A stretch of DNA of 64,000 nucleotides from Corynebacterium singulare (GCF_000833575.1 NZ_CP010827.1:2095993-2159992); one strand, 5' to 3'. Shown: positions 8,619-18,117, counted from the stretch's first letter. Numbers and translations are program-made. The notes: generated by a model not told the origin, from the letters alone.

Positions 8619-8750
8619 GGTAAATGTGACTCCTCTGGTAGGGGACAGTCTTTTGCAATGCGGACAAGTCTAGCGCGCGCCTTCCCACAACGCGCCGTCA
8701 CCCCGAAAGTGTGGTGCATTTTATACACATCGGCGTATTTCTAGGCTATA

Positions 8751-8788
8751 GTATCTATATCTCTAATTATCTCTACCTCTATAGATAC
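8751..8788. promoter_or_regulatory. Candidate operator of the ArsR-type repressor
   Basis: A perfect 9-bp inverted repeat, GTATCTATA and TATAGATAC, is separated by 20 bp in an AT-rich block. It lies immediately upstream of the ArsR gene start in an otherwise GC-rich region. ArsR/SmtB repressors typically bind AT-rich imperfect palindromes at their own promoters, so autoregulation is inferred. Confidence 0.6.
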
Positions 8789-8805
8789 GACTGAAGGTGA
8801 ACCGC

Positions 8806-9105
8806 GTGAGCACCACCCAATTGGCCCCTCTCTCCTTTGATATCACCGCCGCCGCAACGGTAATCAGCGCTTTAGATTCACCACTGCGCATCGATATCAT
8901 TCAGCGTCTCGCTGAGCGTGATCACTACGTCCACGAACTCGTCTCCGCTACGGGCAAGTCCCAGCCTCTCATTAGCCAGCACCTGCGCGTTCTCAAGCGC
9001 GCGAACATCGTAGACAGCGAGCGTTCCGGCCGCGAGGTGCGCTACACGTTGGCGGCCCCGAAGGTGCTGCCGCTGCTTGCCGACGCCGCCCAGGCCACCA
9101 CCTAA
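8806..9105 (+). CDS. ArsR-family (SmtB-like) metal-responsive repressor
   Basis: A winged-helix repressor of about 99 residues. The DNA-reading helix is in TGKSQPLISQHLRVLKRANIV, followed by the wing SGREVRYTL. Metal-sensing ligands are not obvious, although DHYVHEL supplies a possible His/Asp set. GTG 8806 is chosen because GAAGG lies about 8 nt upstream; GTG 8797 would overlap that ribosome binding site. It is followed after 37 bp by zur, the same order as the znr-zur pair of C. glutamicum, so a zinc-sensing role is likely. The palindrome at 8751-8788 is its candidate operator. Confidence 0.85.
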   Translation: MSTTQLAPLSFDITAAATVISALDSPLRIDIIQRLAERDHYVHELVSATGKSQPLISQHLRVLKRANIVDSERSGREVRYTLAAPKVLPLLADAAQATT

Positions 9106-9142
9106 GCCCCCTTAGTGAAAGTGTATTGATAAGCTGAATACC

Positions 9143-9556
9143 ATGGCCATCCACGACAGCATCCCCAAGCTCGGTGCGCGTAACACTCGTCAGCGCACCG
9201 CCGTGGTCGAAGTCCTCCGGAAGCTCGACAAGTTCGCATCCGCTAAGGACATTCACCAGGCACTCATTGAAGGCGACCAAAAGGTCGGCCTCACCACGGT
9301 CTACCGCACCTTGCAATCTCTGTCTGAGATCGATGCAGTCGACGCACTCCACATGCCATCCGGCGAAACTCTCTATCGCCACTGCGATACCGATGCTCAT
9401 CACCACCACCTGGTGTGCACCAAGTGTGGCCGTACCGAGGAAATCGACGGCGGCCCGATCGAGGAGTGGGCCTCCTCGGTAGCCAAGGAGCATGGCTTCG
9501 AGCTCACCGGGCACGATGCCGAAATCTTCGGCATCTGCGCCGACTGCCGCGCCTAA
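9143..9556 (+). CDS. zur: Zinc uptake regulator Zur (FUR family)
   Basis: A 137-residue Fur-family repressor that represses zinc-uptake genes when loaded with zinc. The DNA-binding domain holds RQRTAVVEVLRKLDKFASAKDIH and GLTTVYRTLQSL. The metal and dimerisation domain has HCDTDAHHHHLVCTKCGR and the structural zinc motif CADCRA at the C-terminus. It is partnered with the upstream ArsR-type gene, so two opposing zinc sensors share one locus. The start MAIHDSIPKLGARNTRQR is clear. Confidence 0.93.
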   Translation: MAIHDSIPKLGARNTRQRTAVVEVLRKLDKFASAKDIHQALIEGDQKVGLTTVYRTLQSLSEIDAVDALHMPSGETLYRHCDTDAHHHHLVCTKCGRTEEIDGGPIEEWASSVAKEHGFELTGHDAEIFGICADCRA

Positions 9557-9602
9557 AACTAACGCTGCCGGGCGTGACCACGGGCACGCCACCTACAATC
9601 GC

Positions 9603-9707
9603 GCGCTACGTGACGCCGCCAAAGCGGCGATCACGCCGCGCTACTTGACGCCGCCGAAGCAGCCGTCACGCCGCGCTACTTCACTCCTCCAAAGCGGCGG
9701 TCACGCC
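9603..9707. repeat. Three tandem 35-bp repeats overlapping the 3' end of uppS
   Basis: Units lie at 9603-9637, 9638-9672 and 9673-9707. Each begins GCGCTAC, contains a GCCGCC/TCCTCC-AAGC core and ends TCACGCC. The third unit encodes the C-terminus of UppS (minus strand, RRFGGVK and stop). The other two are extra copies beyond the stop codon. Each unit also contains GGCG/CGCC-type complementary runs and could form a hairpin. Confidence 0.85.
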
Positions 9708-10428
9708 GCGCGTACTCTTCCACCGCCGCAAACAGATCCTCCGGAGTGAAGTCCGGGAAGAGCTTGTCCTGATAAATCATCTCTGCGTAAGCCGACTGCC
9801 AGAGCAGGAAGTTGGAGGTGCGCTTCTCGCCGGAGGGGCGCAGGAACAAATCTACGTCCGGCATGTCGGGGTCATACATCACTGAGCTCACCGTCTTCTC
9901 GGTGATGCTGCGCGGATCAAGCTCGCCGCGGGAGACCTGCTCGGCGAGGACGCGGATGCCGTCGACAAGCTCAGCTCGCCCACCGTAATTCACGCACATC
10001 ACCAGGGTCATCTTGGTGTTGTCCTTGGTGAGCTCCTCAGCGGCCTCGAGCTCCTTGATGACCGAGCGCCACAGGCGCGGGCGACGGCCGGCCCACACCA
10101 CGCGCACTCCCTTTTCATTGAGCCAATGGCGCTGGCGGCGCAGCACATCGCGGTTAAAGCCCATGAGGAAGCGCACCTCCTCGGCACTCCGGCGCCAGTT
10201 CTCCGTGGAGAAGGCATAGGCGGAGAGGTAATCAACGCCGAGGGCGAGGCAGGCATCGACAACGTCGAGAAGCACTGCTTCTCCCCTTCGGTGGCCCTCG
10301 GTGCGCTTCATGCCGCGCTCCTCCGCCCAGCGGCCATTGCCGTCCATGACCAGCGCGATGTGGCGCGGCAGGAACTCCTGCGGGATAGCGGGCGGATGGA
10401 GGACTCGGTTCGGGTCAGGCGTAATCAC
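9676..10428 (-). CDS. uppS: Isoprenyl transferase (undecaprenyl/decaprenyl diphosphate synthase family)
   Basis: A 250-residue cis-prenyltransferase that builds the long-chain polyprenyl diphosphate carrier used for cell-wall glycan synthesis. Motifs are [17 protein letters not shown] (catalytic Asp), [26 protein letters not shown] and [25 protein letters not shown]. In actinobacteria the product is usually decaprenyl diphosphate. The gene lies downstream of recO and era on the same strand. Its last codons form the third unit of a 35-bp tandem repeat. Confidence 0.95.
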   Translation of the reverse strand: MITPDPNRVLHPPAIPQEFLPRHIALVMDGNGRWAEERGMKRTEGHRRGEAVLLDVVDACLALGVDYLSAYAFSTENWRRSAEEVRFLMGFNRDVLRRQRHWLNEKGVRVVWAGRRPRLWRSVIKELEAAEELTKDNTKMTLVMCVNYGGRAELVDGIRVLAEQVSRGELDPRSITEKTVSSVMYDPDMPDVDLFLRPSGEKRTSNFLLWQSAYAEMIYQDKLFPDFTPEDLFAAVEEYARRDRRFGGVK

Positions 10429-10438
10429 GCCCTACAGT

Positions 10439-11155
10439 CTACTGTTCCATGATCCCCAGCGCGCCAACGGAACGCTCAAGGTGCCACTGCAGGTGAGCCC
10501 GGGTCAGGCGGTGGGCTTCCTGGGCTTGGGCGTGCGTGGGCTGGCTCGGGTGACCGTGGGCGATGAGCCACATGTGGTGCAGGGTTTCCGGGTCCACCTC
10601 GGCTGCCCCGGGCGGGCGACATTGATGGCAGGCGGCCCCGCCGACGGCCGGATGAAAGGCGTGGTGAGGGCCGGGGCGCTGGCATTGCGCGCAGTCGAAG
10701 AGGCTGGGCGCCCAGCCGGCGTGGGACATGGCTTGGAGGAGGAAGGAATCGAGAAGCACAAGCGGATCGCCGTGCTGGAGTTGGTCAAGGACCTTCACGC
10801 ACGCGTCGTAGAGATAGGGGTCCCCGGGGGCATCTGCGGCGGCGAGGCGCTCGGCTGATTCGAGGGCCGCGCAGGCCGCGGTGTAGCGGTCATAGTCCTC
10901 GATGATGCGCGCGCCGAAATAATCCACGGTATCCGCCTGGGAGATGGTGTACAGGTTGCGGCCGGGATAGAGCTGCACATCGAGGTTGACAAAGAGCTGC
11001 AAGCGCGAGCCAAAACGCGACTTGGCTCGGCGCACGCCCTTGGCGACGCCCCGCACGAGCCCATGATTGCGGGTGAGGAGCACGATGATGCGGTCCGCTT
11101 CCCCGAAATCATACGTGCGGATGACAAGGGCGCGGTCGCGGAAATTTTCCCGCAT
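10439..11155 (-). CDS. recO: DNA repair protein RecO
   Basis: A 238-residue recombination mediator with an N-terminal OB fold (RALVIRTYDFGEADRIIVLLTRNHGLVRGVAKGVRR). A helical and zinc-binding domain with CAQCQRPGPHHAFHP and CHQCRP follows. RecO works with RecR to load RecA at gaps. Its ATG directly abuts the era stop codon, and uppS follows after 10 bp, giving an era-recO-uppS operon. Confidence 0.94.
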   Translation of the reverse strand: MRENFRDRALVIRTYDFGEADRIIVLLTRNHGLVRGVAKGVRRAKSRFGSRLQLFVNLDVQLYPGRNLYTISQADTVDYFGARIIEDYDRYTAACAALESAERLAAADAPGDPYLYDACVKVLDQLQHGDPLVLLDSFLLQAMSHAGWAPSLFDCAQCQRPGPHHAFHPAVGGAACHQCRPPGAAEVDPETLHHMWLIAHGHPSQPTHAQAQEAHRLTRAHLQWHLERSVGALGIMEQ

Positions 11156-12166
11156 TTAGAAGCCCAGGCGGCCCAGCGCCTTCGGGTCCGACTGCCAGTT
11201 CTTCAGCACCTTAATACGCAGGTCAAGATAGACGTTTTGACCAAGCAGCTGGATGATTTCCTTGCGGGCAGTACCCACAATGCGGCGGAAACGGCGGCCA
11301 TCCTTGCCCTCAATGATGCGTTTCTGGCCCGGGCGCTCGAGGTAGAGCACGGCATGGACGTTGAGGACGCCGGGGCGTTCCTCGCTGGGCAACATCTCAT
11401 CAACCTCGACGGCCACGGAGTGCGGGAGCTCGTTCTTGAGGCCTGCCAGGGCGGCCTCGCGGATCAGCTCAGCGATGCGCTCCGCCTGAGCCTCATCGGT
11501 GACGTGGCCATCCGGGTAAAACTTCGGGCCTTCGGGCAGATGATCGACGATGACTTGGGTCAGCTCATCAAGCTGCACTTGCTCGATGGCGGACACCGGG
11601 ATGACCACGGCGTCCGGGTTGTCCTGGCTCAACAGCTCGTGCAAGGCCAGCAGCTGCGCACCAACCTGGTCCTTGGAAGCCTTATCCAGCTTGGTCACGA
11701 TGCCGATGATGGGGGTCTTCGGCGCGACCTTGCGCACGTTCTCCAAAATCCAACGGTCACCGGGGCCAATCTTCTCGTCCGCGGGAATGGTCAGGCCGAT
11801 GACGTCAACGTCTGCGTAGGTGTCTTTGACAACCTCGTTGAGACGCTCGCCCAGCAGGGTGCGCGGGCGGTGCAGGCCGGGCGTGTCAACAACAACTATC
11901 TGCGCGTCCTCGCGGTGCACGAGTCCGCGAATGGGGTGGCGGGTGGTTTCCGGCTGGTCCGCGGTGATGGCGATCTTCTGGCCTACCAGCGCGTTCGTGA
12001 GCGTGGACTTACCGGTATTCGGGCGGCCCACGAAGGACACGAAGCCGGAGCGGAAGCCCTCGGGCGTGTCGGTGTACTGCGAATAGTCTGCGGCGTTGGC
12101 TTCGCCATCTTCAGGCAGGTCCGCGAAAGCGGCGTCAAAATCGGTGCTCATATTGCTTTTCATCAT
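11156..12166 (-). CDS. era: GTPase Era
   Basis: An essential GTPase that binds 16S rRNA and assists 30S subunit maturation. G1 is GRPNTGKST, G3 is DTPGLHRP and G4 is TKLD. The C-terminal KH domain holds RIVGTARKEIIQLLGQNVYLDLRIKVLKNW. The annotated start gives 336 residues; MSTDFDAAF at about 12151 is an alternative start. It is first in an era-recO-uppS operon, and a GGTCCCT repeat lies in its upstream gap. Confidence 0.95.
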   Translation of the reverse strand: MMKSNMSTDFDAAFADLPEDGEANAADYSQYTDTPEGFRSGFVSFVGRPNTGKSTLTNALVGQKIAITADQPETTRHPIRGLVHREDAQIVVVDTPGLHRPRTLLGERLNEVVKDTYADVDVIGLTIPADEKIGPGDRWILENVRKVAPKTPIIGIVTKLDKASKDQVGAQLLALHELLSQDNPDAVVIPVSAIEQVQLDELTQVIVDHLPEGPKFYPDGHVTDEAQAERIAELIREAALAGLKNELPHSVAVEVDEMLPSEERPGVLNVHAVLYLERPGQKRIIEGKDGRRFRRIVGTARKEIIQLLGQNVYLDLRIKVLKNWQSDPKALGRLGF

Positions 12167-12210
12167 AGCTCACGATTTCTACATTCCCGCTCCCCGCTGC
12201 ATGCAGGCAG

Positions 12211-12350
12211 AAGGTCCCTCTAGTTTGGTGCTTTCAGTTTGGTCCCTTTACTCTGGTCCCTTTTCAGGGCAAAGAGACCTTCTGGAGCCAGTTTTCGCTC
12301 TTTACATGGTCCCTTTTCAGCGAACAGGGACCAGACTAAAGGGACCTTTT
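12211..12350. repeat. GGTCCCT interspersed hairpin repeat, copy B
   Basis: It has the same order of motifs as copies A and C: AAGGTCCCTCTAGTTTGGT at the left, ACCAGACTAAAGGGACCTTTT-like sequence at the right. Two inner hairpins are formed by CTGGTCCCTTTTC with GCAAAGAGACC and by CATGGTCCCTTTTC with GAACAGGGACCA. The outer ends are also complementary. It sits between the end of pdxY and the start of era. The T-rich ends suggest it could terminate transcription in either direction. Confidence 0.88.
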
Positions 12351-12399
12351 AGTCGGCCGCAGGTGGCGGGTCGTTCGGCCGCAGGTAGAGACCAGGAAG

Positions 12400-13248
12400 C
12401 TAAAGCTCTTCGACGTGGAACTGCAGGCGCGGGTTGGCAAAAACGTCTTGGGCCTCGATGAGCTGGAGCTCCTGGGCGTCGGCCTCGTAGGTGGTGTGGA
12501 GCAGGTCGTACACCGAGGAGGCAGTGCGCTTGAGGGCTTCTTTGGCGTCGCTGGTCTCGGTGTAGTGGCCGGTGAAGAGAGCCGCGGTGACGTCACCGGA
12601 GCCGTTGCGCTTGACGGGCAGCTTCGGGGTGGCAACGAGGTAGGCGCGCTCGCCATCAACGGCGAGCATCTCGATCTCGTCTTCCTTGGTGTCCGGGCGC
12701 TGAACGGAAGTGACCAGGACGGTCTTCGGGCCGATGTCCTGGGCCTTCTTCACCGCCGCGAGGGTTTCCTCAAGGGTGGTCACCGACGAGTCGGTGAGGT
12801 AGCCCAGCTCGAACTGGTTCGGGGTGATGATGTCCGCCACCGGCACGACCTTATCGCGCAGCAGCGGCGGGATGTCGTCGGAGACAAAGCAGCCGGACTT
12901 AGCGTTACCCATGACCGGGTCGCAGGCGTAGAGGGCCTTGGGGTTAACGGCCTTGATGCGGTTAACGGCATCCACGATGGCACCGGCGATATCCGGACCG
13001 CCCTGGTAGCCGGAGAGGATGGCATCGATACGCGGGAAAGCGCCGCGCTTCTCGATGCCGTCCACAATCGCCGTGACGTCTTCGGCAGGAATCATCGGCC
13101 CGCCCCAGTCGCCGTAGCCGGTGTGGTTGGAAAAATTCACCGTGTGAATGGGCCACACCTCGTGGCCTGCGCGCTGGAGGGGGAAGACGGCAGCGGAGTT
13201 ACCAACGTGACCGTACGCAACATGGGACTGGATTGAGAGGATGTTCAT
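12400..13248 (-). CDS. pdxY: Pyridoxal kinase
   Basis: A 282-residue ribokinase-like kinase that phosphorylates pyridoxal in the B6 salvage pathway. Signatures are ILSIQSHVAYGHVGNSAAVFPLQRAG at the N-terminus, YACDPVMGNAKSGCFV, ITPNQFELGYLTD, and KLPVKRNGSGDVTAALFTGHY with the catalytic GSGD. The start MNILSIQSHVAYGH is clear. It is monocistronic on the minus strand, with a GGTCCCT repeat just downstream. Confidence 0.93.
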   Translation of the reverse strand: MNILSIQSHVAYGHVGNSAAVFPLQRAGHEVWPIHTVNFSNHTGYGDWGGPMIPAEDVTAIVDGIEKRGAFPRIDAILSGYQGGPDIAGAIVDAVNRIKAVNPKALYACDPVMGNAKSGCFVSDDIPPLLRDKVVPVADIITPNQFELGYLTDSSVTTLEETLAAVKKAQDIGPKTVLVTSVQRPDTKEDEIEMLAVDGERAYLVATPKLPVKRNGSGDVTAALFTGHYTETSDAKEALKRTASSVYDLLHTTYEADAQELQLIEAQDVFANPRLQFHVEEL

Positions 13249-13298
13249 AACCCTCCATTGTGCTACGCCCCGCGGAACACCTCAACGTCGGGAGGGGT

Positions 13299-13874
13299 TT
13301 AGATGCCGCCGCCGGGGACTTCCTCGTCGAGTTTGGCGCGCTCGGCCGCATCCGGGAAGGCCTTCGGGCCAGAGGGCTTGGGCTGGTAGCTCACGCCGCG
13401 GGAGTCGAGGTCCTCGTACCAGTCCGCAAGCAGCTCGTTCTGCAGGCCGAACATCTCCTTTTCCTCCGCGGCTGTGGTGTGGTCATAGCCCAACAGGTGC
13501 AAACAGCCGTGGACGGTGAGCAAGGCCAGCTCGTGGCCCAAGGAGTGGCCGGCGGCGTTGGCCTGGCGCTGGGCGAACTCGGGGCAGAGCACAATGTCAC
13601 CGAGCATGGCCGGGCCGGCATCGGGGGAATCGGGGCGCCCACCGGTGGCACCGGGGGTGAGCTCATCCATGGGGAAGCTCATGACGTCGGTAGGGCCTTC
13701 CAGATCCATCCAGCGCACGTGCAGGTCTGCGATGGTCTGCAGGTCCACGGCAGTCAGCGTGCACTCGGCATCGGGGTTAACGTCGAGGCGGCCCAAGGCA
13801 TAAGAGCAGACATCGATGAGCATTTCCTCGTTCACGCCCTCAAAGCCGGACTCGTTGATAAATTCGATGCTCAT
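13299..13874 (-). CDS. ybeY: Endoribonuclease YbeY
   Basis: A 191-residue metal-dependent endoribonuclease involved in 16S rRNA maturation and ribosome quality control. The zinc-binding signature [11 protein letters not shown] is present, together with DVMSFPMDE. Its start overlaps the phoH stop in an ATGA arrangement, so the two are translationally coupled. The phoH-ybeY pairing is the usual actinobacterial order. Confidence 0.94.
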   Translation of the reverse strand: MSIEFINESGFEGVNEEMLIDVCSYALGRLDVNPDAECTLTAVDLQTIADLHVRWMDLEGPTDVMSFPMDELTPGATGGRPDSPDAGPAMLGDIVLCPEFAQRQANAAGHSLGHELALLTVHGCLHLLGYDHTTAAEEKEMFGLQNELLADWYEDLDSRGVSYQPKPSGPKAFPDAAERAKLDEEVPGGGI

Positions 13875-14842
13875 TTCTTTTCCTCCTGCTCAGCAAAGGT
13901 GTCGTAGGCATCCACGATACGGCCCACCAGCTGGTGGCGCACCACGTCGGCAGAGCCCAGCTCCGCAAAGTGAATATCCGGCACGCCCTTCAAGATGCGA
14001 CGCACCAGGCGCAGACCGGAGACCTGTCCGCCGGGCAGGTCCACCTGGGAGATATCACCGGTGACCACGATGGTGGAGCCAAAGCCAAGACGGGTCAAGA
14101 ACATCTTCATCTGCGCTGGGGTGGTGTTTTGGGCCTCGTCGAGGATGACGAAGGCGTCATTCAGCGTGCGGCCACGCATGTACGCCAGCGGCGCAACCTC
14201 GATGATGCCGGCCTCCATGAGCTTCGGAATCATCTCGGGGTCAATCATGTCCCGCAGGGCGTCGTACAGCGGGCGCAGGTAGGGGTCAATCTTGTCATTG
14301 AGGGTGCCGGGCAAAAAGCCCAGCTTCTCCCCTGCCTCCACCGCGGGGCGGGTGAGGATGATGCGGCTGACCTGCTTGGCGCGCAGTGCCTGCACGGCCT
14401 TGGCCACGGCGAGGTAGGTCTTGCCGGTACCGGCCGGGCCGATGCCGAAAACGATGGTGTTCTCATCGATGGCCTGCACGTAGCGCGACTGGCCCAGCGT
14501 CTTCGGGCGCACGGATTTGCCGCGGCGCGAAACGATATCGGCCGCGAGCGCCCGGGAGACGGACTCGGGGGCATCGACGGCCACGAGGTCGAGCGTGTGC
14601 TTGACCGTATCCGTGCTGACCGGATGTCCGCGGCGGGCAATCGCCTCAAGCTCTTCCAGGACCTTGCGGGCGCGGGCAACCTCATAGTCGGGCCCAGCTG
14701 CGGTCACGGTCGTGCCGCGGGCAAAAAGATCCACGCCGACGAGGTCTCCCAGCACGCGCAGATTATCGTCCGCCGGGCCCAGCACGGTGGCCAGGTAGGC
14801 GGAGTCGAGATCAAACTTGGTGGTGATAATAGGCACGCCCAA
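13871..14842 (-). CDS. phoH: PhoH-family ATPase
   Basis: A 323-residue ATPase of the PhoH/PhoL type. Walker A is [18 protein letters not shown] and Walker B is [25 protein letters not shown]. The last part includes [12 protein letters not shown]. The N-terminal part ([23 protein letters not shown]) resembles the KH-like or jag-like lead-in of this family. Function is probably RNA-related in concert with YbeY, whose gene overlaps the stop codon. It starts 4 bp after the rsmE stop. Confidence 0.93.
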   Translation of the reverse strand: MGVPIITTKFDLDSAYLATVLGPADDNLRVLGDLVGVDLFARGTTVTAAGPDYEVARARKVLEELEAIARRGHPVSTDTVKHTLDLVAVDAPESVSRALAADIVSRRGKSVRPKTLGQSRYVQAIDENTIVFGIGPAGTGKTYLAVAKAVQALRAKQVSRIILTRPAVEAGEKLGFLPGTLNDKIDPYLRPLYDALRDMIDPEMIPKLMEAGIIEVAPLAYMRGRTLNDAFVILDEAQNTTPAQMKMFLTRLGFGSTIVVTGDISQVDLPGGQVSGLRLVRRILKGVPDIHFAELGSADVVRHQLVGRIVDAYDTFAEQEEKK

Positions 14843-14846
14843 AAGG

Positions 14847-15587
14847 CTACCAGCGGGAGGTCAGGGTGCCGATGCTGGCCAACGCCACCATGCTTGCCGA
14901 CGCCGTCCTCAGCACCTCCGGCCCCAACTTAATCGCCGTGGCACCAGCCGCGGTGAGCTGGGCGAGTTCCTCCTCGCCGATGCCGCCCTCAGGTCCCACG
15001 AGCAGGTAGATGGTCTCGGTGGCGTCGAGGTCATCGAGGTCTTTAAGCCGCACGGAGGCGTCCTCGTGGAGCACCAGTGCGCGCGTGCCCGCAATCTCTT
15101 CGCAGAGCTGGCGCGTCGTCATGGGTCCACGCACGGCCGGGATGCGCGTGCGGCGAGACTGCTTCGCCGCCGCCAGCGCCGCGGATTCCCATTTGCCCAG
15201 CGCTTTCGGAGCCTTTTTAGCGTCCCACTTGGACACGCAGCGATCCGCCTGCCACGCGATGATTTCATCCGCGCCGGCCTGGGTAGCCAGATCGACTGCG
15301 AGCTCGGCGCGCTCGGATTTCGGGATGGCCTGGACCACGACGACGCGTGGGGACGGCTCAGGGGTGGTTGCGATGTCGTCGACAAGCGCGGCGAGCGTGT
15401 CCTTGCCCTGCACGTCGGTGATGGTGGCGGTGATGCGGAGCCCGGAGCCATCGATCAGGACCAGGTGTTCCCCTGGTCCCATGCGCTTGACGGTGACCGC
15501 GTGGCGGCCCTCCGCGCCGTCGAGGCCCACGGGCTGGCCGGGCTCGGCGAGGGAGAGATCCGGATGCAGGAAGACGGGCAGAGACAT
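14847..15587 (-). CDS. rsmE: 16S rRNA (uracil1498-N3)-methyltransferase RsmE
   Basis: A 246-residue SPOUT-class methyltransferase that modifies U1498 of 16S rRNA. The C-terminal knot holds YLLVGPEGGIGEEELAQL and LGPEVLRTASASMVALA. The N-terminal PUA-like part contains HAVTVKRMGPGEHLVLIDGSG. Its ATG overlaps the dnaJ stop by one base, giving a dnaJ-rsmE-phoH-ybeY run. Confidence 0.94.
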   Translation of the reverse strand: MSLPVFLHPDLSLAEPGQPVGLDGAEGRHAVTVKRMGPGEHLVLIDGSGLRITATITDVQGKDTLAALVDDIATTPEPSPRVVVVQAIPKSERAELAVDLATQAGADEIIAWQADRCVSKWDAKKAPKALGKWESAALAAAKQSRRTRIPAVRGPMTTRQLCEEIAGTRALVLHEDASVRLKDLDDLDATETIYLLVGPEGGIGEEELAQLTAAGATAIKLGPEVLRTASASMVALASIGTLTSRW

Positions 15588-16732
15588 TAGCGGCGGAACT
15601 TGCCTCGAAGGCGGGTGAAGAGGGACTCACCCTGGTTGTCGCCCGCGCGGTGCACCTCAGTGCCGCTGTGGCCTGCGTTGCGGACCTTCTCGAGGGCCTC
15701 GCGGGTCTTCTTGTCCAGGTCGGTCGGGATAACGACATCCACGTGGGCATGCAGGTTGCCAAAACCATCGGTGCGCAGGCGCGGCATACCCTTGCCCTGA
15801 AGGGTGATGGACTCGCCCGGCTGGGTGCCCGGCTTGATATCGAGGGTGAGCTCTTCGCCGTCGAGCTGCTCGACGGTGCACGAGGAACCCAAAGCGGCAT
15901 CCACCATGGGCACACGGACGGTTAAGTGCAGGTCATCGGCATTACGCTCGAAGACCGGATGCGGCTCGGTGTGCACCTCCACGTAGAGGTCACCCGCGGG
16001 GCCGCCGCCGTGGCCGACCTCGCCCTGGGAAGCCATTCGGATGCGCATGCCATCACCGATGCCGGCCGGAATGGTGACCGTAATATCGCGGCGCTTACGC
16101 ACGCGGCCATCGCCGCCACAGTGGCCGCACGGATCGGTGACAACCTCACCGTAGCCGTAGCACTTCGGGCAATCGCGGGTGGTCATCATGTTGCCCAGCA
16201 TGCTGCGCTGGACTTCCTGAACCTGGCCCATGCCGCCGCAGTGATCACAGGTAACCGGCTTGGCCTTGGATTCCGAGCCGGTGCCTTCGCAGCGGTCACA
16301 CAGCACGGCGGTATCTACCTTGACCTGCTGCTTGACGCCGCTGTAGGCCTCTTCCAGCGTGATCGTGGTGCGCAGGAGGGCGTCATCGCCCGGCTGCACG
16401 CGGGAACGTGGGCCGCGGGAGGCACCGCCGCCGCCGAAGAACTCGGCAAAGAGGTCACCCAGACCGCCACCGCCGAAGCCGCCAAAGCCACCGCCGCCTT
16501 GGGCAGCACGGTCCTCCATGGGGTCACCGCCCATGTCAACAATCTGGCGCTTCTGCGGATCGAGGAGAACCTCCTGGGCCACGGAGGCCTCGCGGAACTT
16601 CTCCGCGGCCTCCTCATCGCCCGGGTTCACATCCGGATGGTACTTGCGGGCCAGCTTGCGGTAGGCCTTCTTAATCTCGGCGTCAGAAGCCGACTTATCT
16701 ACACCAAGAATGCCGTAGTAGTCACGAGCCAC
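15587..16732 (-). CDS. dnaJ: Chaperone protein DnaJ
   Basis: A 381-residue type I Hsp40 co-chaperone for DnaK. The J domain has YHPDVNPGD with the HPD motif. A Gly/Phe-rich linker follows ([17 protein letters not shown]). Four CxxCxGxG zinc repeats are visible: [24 protein letters not shown] and CGHCGGDG. The C-terminal substrate-binding domain completes it. This is the paralogue that follows hrcA rather than the dnaK-operon copy. It lies 60 bp downstream of hrcA. Confidence 0.95.
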   Translation of the reverse strand: MARDYYGILGVDKSASDAEIKKAYRKLARKYHPDVNPGDEEAAEKFREASVAQEVLLDPQKRQIVDMGGDPMEDRAAQGGGGFGGFGGGGLGDLFAEFFGGGGASRGPRSRVQPGDDALLRTTITLEEAYSGVKQQVKVDTAVLCDRCEGTGSESKAKPVTCDHCGGMGQVQEVQRSMLGNMMTTRDCPKCYGYGEVVTDPCGHCGGDGRVRKRRDITVTIPAGIGDGMRIRMASQGEVGHGGGPAGDLYVEVHTEPHPVFERNADDLHLTVRVPMVDAALGSSCTVEQLDGEELTLDIKPGTQPGESITLQGKGMPRLRTDGFGNLHAHVDVVIPTDLDKKTREALEKVRNAGHSGTEVHRAGDNQGESLFTRLRGKFRR

Positions 16733-16792
16733 GTACTGTCATCCTTTTCTATTTCTCGTTGCTATCTCAGTAATTCAGTCCGGCAGGCAAGC

Positions 16793-17827
16793 TTACTCGC
16801 CCGCGAGGATTTCACTCACATAACGTGCAACGGCAGACACCTTGGCGATTGTTCCCGAATAGTCCATATAAGTCGGCCCCACCACGCCGAGCCCACCGAG
16901 CGCTGCTGCCTGGGCCCCTGTGCCGAAGCCATAGCGTGTTGCCACGACAGAGGTTTGGCGCAGCTCATCGGCTTCGTTCTCGTCGCCGATGGAGACCGAT
17001 ACATTGCCCAAGTCGGGCACGCGGGCGAGCAGCTTGAGCACGACGACCTGCTCCTCAAGGGCCTCGATGATGGAGGGCAGGCCTTCCGGCAGCGCCACGC
17101 GGGTGAGGTTGGAGGTGCCGGCCATGATCAAGCGATCGGAGGGCTGCTCCACCAGGGTCTCGATAAGGGTGGTGGCGGCTTTGAGGAGGTGGGGGCGGAT
17201 GTCGGCCGGGGAATCGTCGACAAGCGCGGCGAGCTCCACCGAAGCATCCGTGAGCGTCTTGCCTTCTAGGGCGGTGTTGAGGATATCGCGCAGGCGGTGG
17301 GTCTGGTCCGGGTCAATGACATCCTCGAGCTCCACATTGCGCTGATCGACGCGCCCATTATCCGTAATGAGCACAAGCAGTAAGCGGACCGGGGACAGCG
17401 CCACGACCTCGCAGTGTTTGACGCGAGAGACCTTGAGGTTTGGCATCTGCACGACTGCCGCCTGCTTGGTCACCTGGGCGAGCAGCTGCACGGAACGGCG
17501 CAGCACATCTTCTAAGTCCACCCCTCCTTCGAGGAAGGTGAGCATAGCGCGTCGCTCGGGCGCGGACAGAGGCTTGACATCATGGAGCGTATCGACAAAC
17601 TGGCGGTAGCCCTTCTGCGTGGGCACACGCCCGGAGCTGGCATGTTCCTGGGCAATGAGGCCCTCGGCTTCGAGCACGGCCATATCATTGCGGATCGTCG
17701 CCGAGGACACGCCGAGCTGGTAGCGCTCGAGCAGAGCCTTCGATCCCACGGGCGACTGGGAGGCGATGTAATCCGCGACGATGGCGCGCAGGACTTCTTG
17801 GCGGCGGGCATCGGTGGAGCTGGACAT
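16793..17827 (-). CDS. hrcA: Heat-inducible transcription repressor HrcA
   Basis: A 344-residue repressor of class I heat-shock genes that binds CIRCE elements. The N-terminal winged helix is seen in [27 protein letters not shown] and [18 protein letters not shown]. The C-terminal end has [28 protein letters not shown], typical of the family. It is followed by dnaJ. I saw no CIRCE palindrome in its own upstream region, which instead contains a GGTCCCT repeat. Confidence 0.95.
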   Translation of the reverse strand: MSSSTDARRQEVLRAIVADYIASQSPVGSKALLERYQLGVSSATIRNDMAVLEAEGLIAQEHASSGRVPTQKGYRQFVDTLHDVKPLSAPERRAMLTFLEGGVDLEDVLRRSVQLLAQVTKQAAVVQMPNLKVSRVKHCEVVALSPVRLLLVLITDNGRVDQRNVELEDVIDPDQTHRLRDILNTALEGKTLTDASVELAALVDDSPADIRPHLLKAATTLIETLVEQPSDRLIMAGTSNLTRVALPEGLPSIIEALEEQVVVLKLLARVPDLGNVSVSIGDENEADELRQTSVVATRYGFGTGAQAAALGGLGVVGPTYMDYSGTIAKVSAVARYVSEILAGE

Positions 17828-17913
17828 GACTTTAAGGTTATCCGTTCTGGCGGAATGGTGGTGGAAGCAGTGCCAATCCGCCGCGGTGTTCAGGCAGGCC
17901 GCCAGCGATGCCA

Positions 17914-18054
17914 GATGGTCTCTCTACTGTGGTCCCCTTAGTCTGGTTCCTTATCGGCGTAAAGGGACCATTTCGGGGCCCATTTCCCGGTCTATATGGT
18001 CTCTTTTCGCTGCACAGGGACCAAAATAAAAGGACCAGACTAGAGGGACCTTTT
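17914..18054. repeat. GGTCCCT interspersed hairpin repeat, copy C
   Basis: Motif order matches copies A and B, with some substitutions. ATGGTCTCTCTACTGTGGTCC lies at the left, GTAAAGGGACCATTTC and ATATGGTCTCTTTTC in the middle, and CAGGGACCA and AGAGGGACCTTTT at the right. Substitutions are partly compensated in the pairing arms. It lies between the hemW stop and the hrcA start. Confidence 0.85.
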
Positions 18055-18117
18055 ACAACGAGGCACTGTAAGAAAGCTGCCGAGCAGGTCTGAGGCACCT
18101 ACTCATGACAGCACAAG

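Noticed and set aside
7734..8744. Long plus-strand open frame opposite glyS
   Set aside because: Antisense shadow of glyS with no start signal or recognisable domain.
8619..8750. Possible T-box riboswitch before glyS
   Set aside because: No T-box sequence, specifier hairpin or terminator was seen; the gap is short.
11063..12223. Long plus-strand open frame opposite era
   Set aside because: It lies wholly antisense to the well-supported era and recO genes and has low-complexity, shadow-like composition; high GC creates such frames.
17828..17913. Possible CIRCE element upstream of hrcA
   Set aside because: No TTAGCACTC-N9-GAGTGCTAA-like palindrome is present in the gap.
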